Source: Photorhabdus thracensis (GTDB taxonomy: Bacteria; Pseudomonadota; Gammaproteobacteria; Enterobacterales; Enterobacteriaceae). From it: a stretch of DNA of 64,000 nucleotides. The stretch lies in assembly GCF_001010285.1 (NCBI RefSeq), contig NZ_CP011104.1, forward strand, positions 372,001 to 436,000. Reading direction: 5' to 3'. Position 1 is the stretch's first letter. Each line of letters opens with the position of its first letter. Positions 63,650 to 64,000 of this stretch are shown in pieces. The notes under the pieces were generated by a model that made no database searches, had not been told where the DNA came from, and worked only from the letters and a program-made list of their open reading frames with translations. The translations under genes and the position numbers were made by a program.

Positions 63650-64000
<351 letters not shown>

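Overview
The window is a chromosomal segment of a gamma-proteobacterium of the order Enterobacterales. Almost every protein is a close relative of its Escherichia coli counterpart, while the AT-rich spacers, IS load and gene arrangement fit the Morganellaceae. Photorhabdus (or a near relative such as Xenorhabdus) is my best guess. The genus is an inference; the order-level assignment rests on gene content and order that are directly visible.

Layout. 1-2650: an insertion-sequence scar. An IS30-family transposase is cut at base 335 by the end of an ISAs1-like remnant, which is in turn cut by a full-length ISAs1-family element whose transposase has an in-frame stop. A small membrane-protein ORF and a decayed LysR-type regulator follow. 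2659-10197: glnS, then the N-acetylglucosamine regulon (nagE divergent from nagBAC). 10283-11066: a six-gene tRNA operon (Met-Leu-Gln-Gln-Met-Gln). 11218-36660: a long housekeeping block in E. coli order: ubiF, miaB-ybeZ-ybeY-corC-lnt, a carboxymuconolactone-decarboxylase-family gene, gltIJKL, leuS-lptE-holA-nadD, rsfS-rlmH-mrdA-mrdB-rlpA, dacA, ybeD, lipB, lipA, crcB. An IS4-family scar sits between ybeD and lipB. 36733-37623: cspE and an O6-alkylguanine methyltransferase, both on the minus strand. 37825-46980: nrdHIEF, then proVWX. 47178-53220: an MFS transporter, ygaZH, mprA-emrA-emrB. 53266-59321: yfiF, tapT, patZ, pssA. 60103-64000: a minus-strand rRNA operon (5S, 23S, tRNA-Glu, the 3' part of 16S), running off the right edge.

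How the genes work together. The nag genes take up and degrade GlcNAc under NagC and probably CRP. The central block supplies lipoprotein maturation (lnt), LPS export (lptE), the elongasome (mrdA/mrdB), carboxypeptidase (dacA), ribosome and tRNA maturation (ybeY, rsfS, rlmH, miaB), lipoate synthesis (lipB/lipA) and acidic amino acid uptake (gltIJKL). The nrd-proU-emr block covers class Ib deoxyribonucleotide synthesis, osmoprotectant uptake and drug efflux.

Most notable observation: nrdE, the catalytic subunit of the class Ib ribonucleotide reductase, is split after codon 452 by a complete 1257-bp IS5-family element with 17-bp perfect inverted repeats and a 4-bp TATC target duplication. Removing the element and one TATC copy restores a 709-codon reading frame, so the insertion looks recent and the operon is probably non-functional in this strain. 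Other points of interest are a near-consensus sigma-54 promoter ahead of gltI, an SroC-like terminator between gltI and gltJ, paired NrdR boxes, and several strong inverted repeats in intergenic regions. I found no CRISPR array, prophage, toxin cluster or clearly new multi-gene system.
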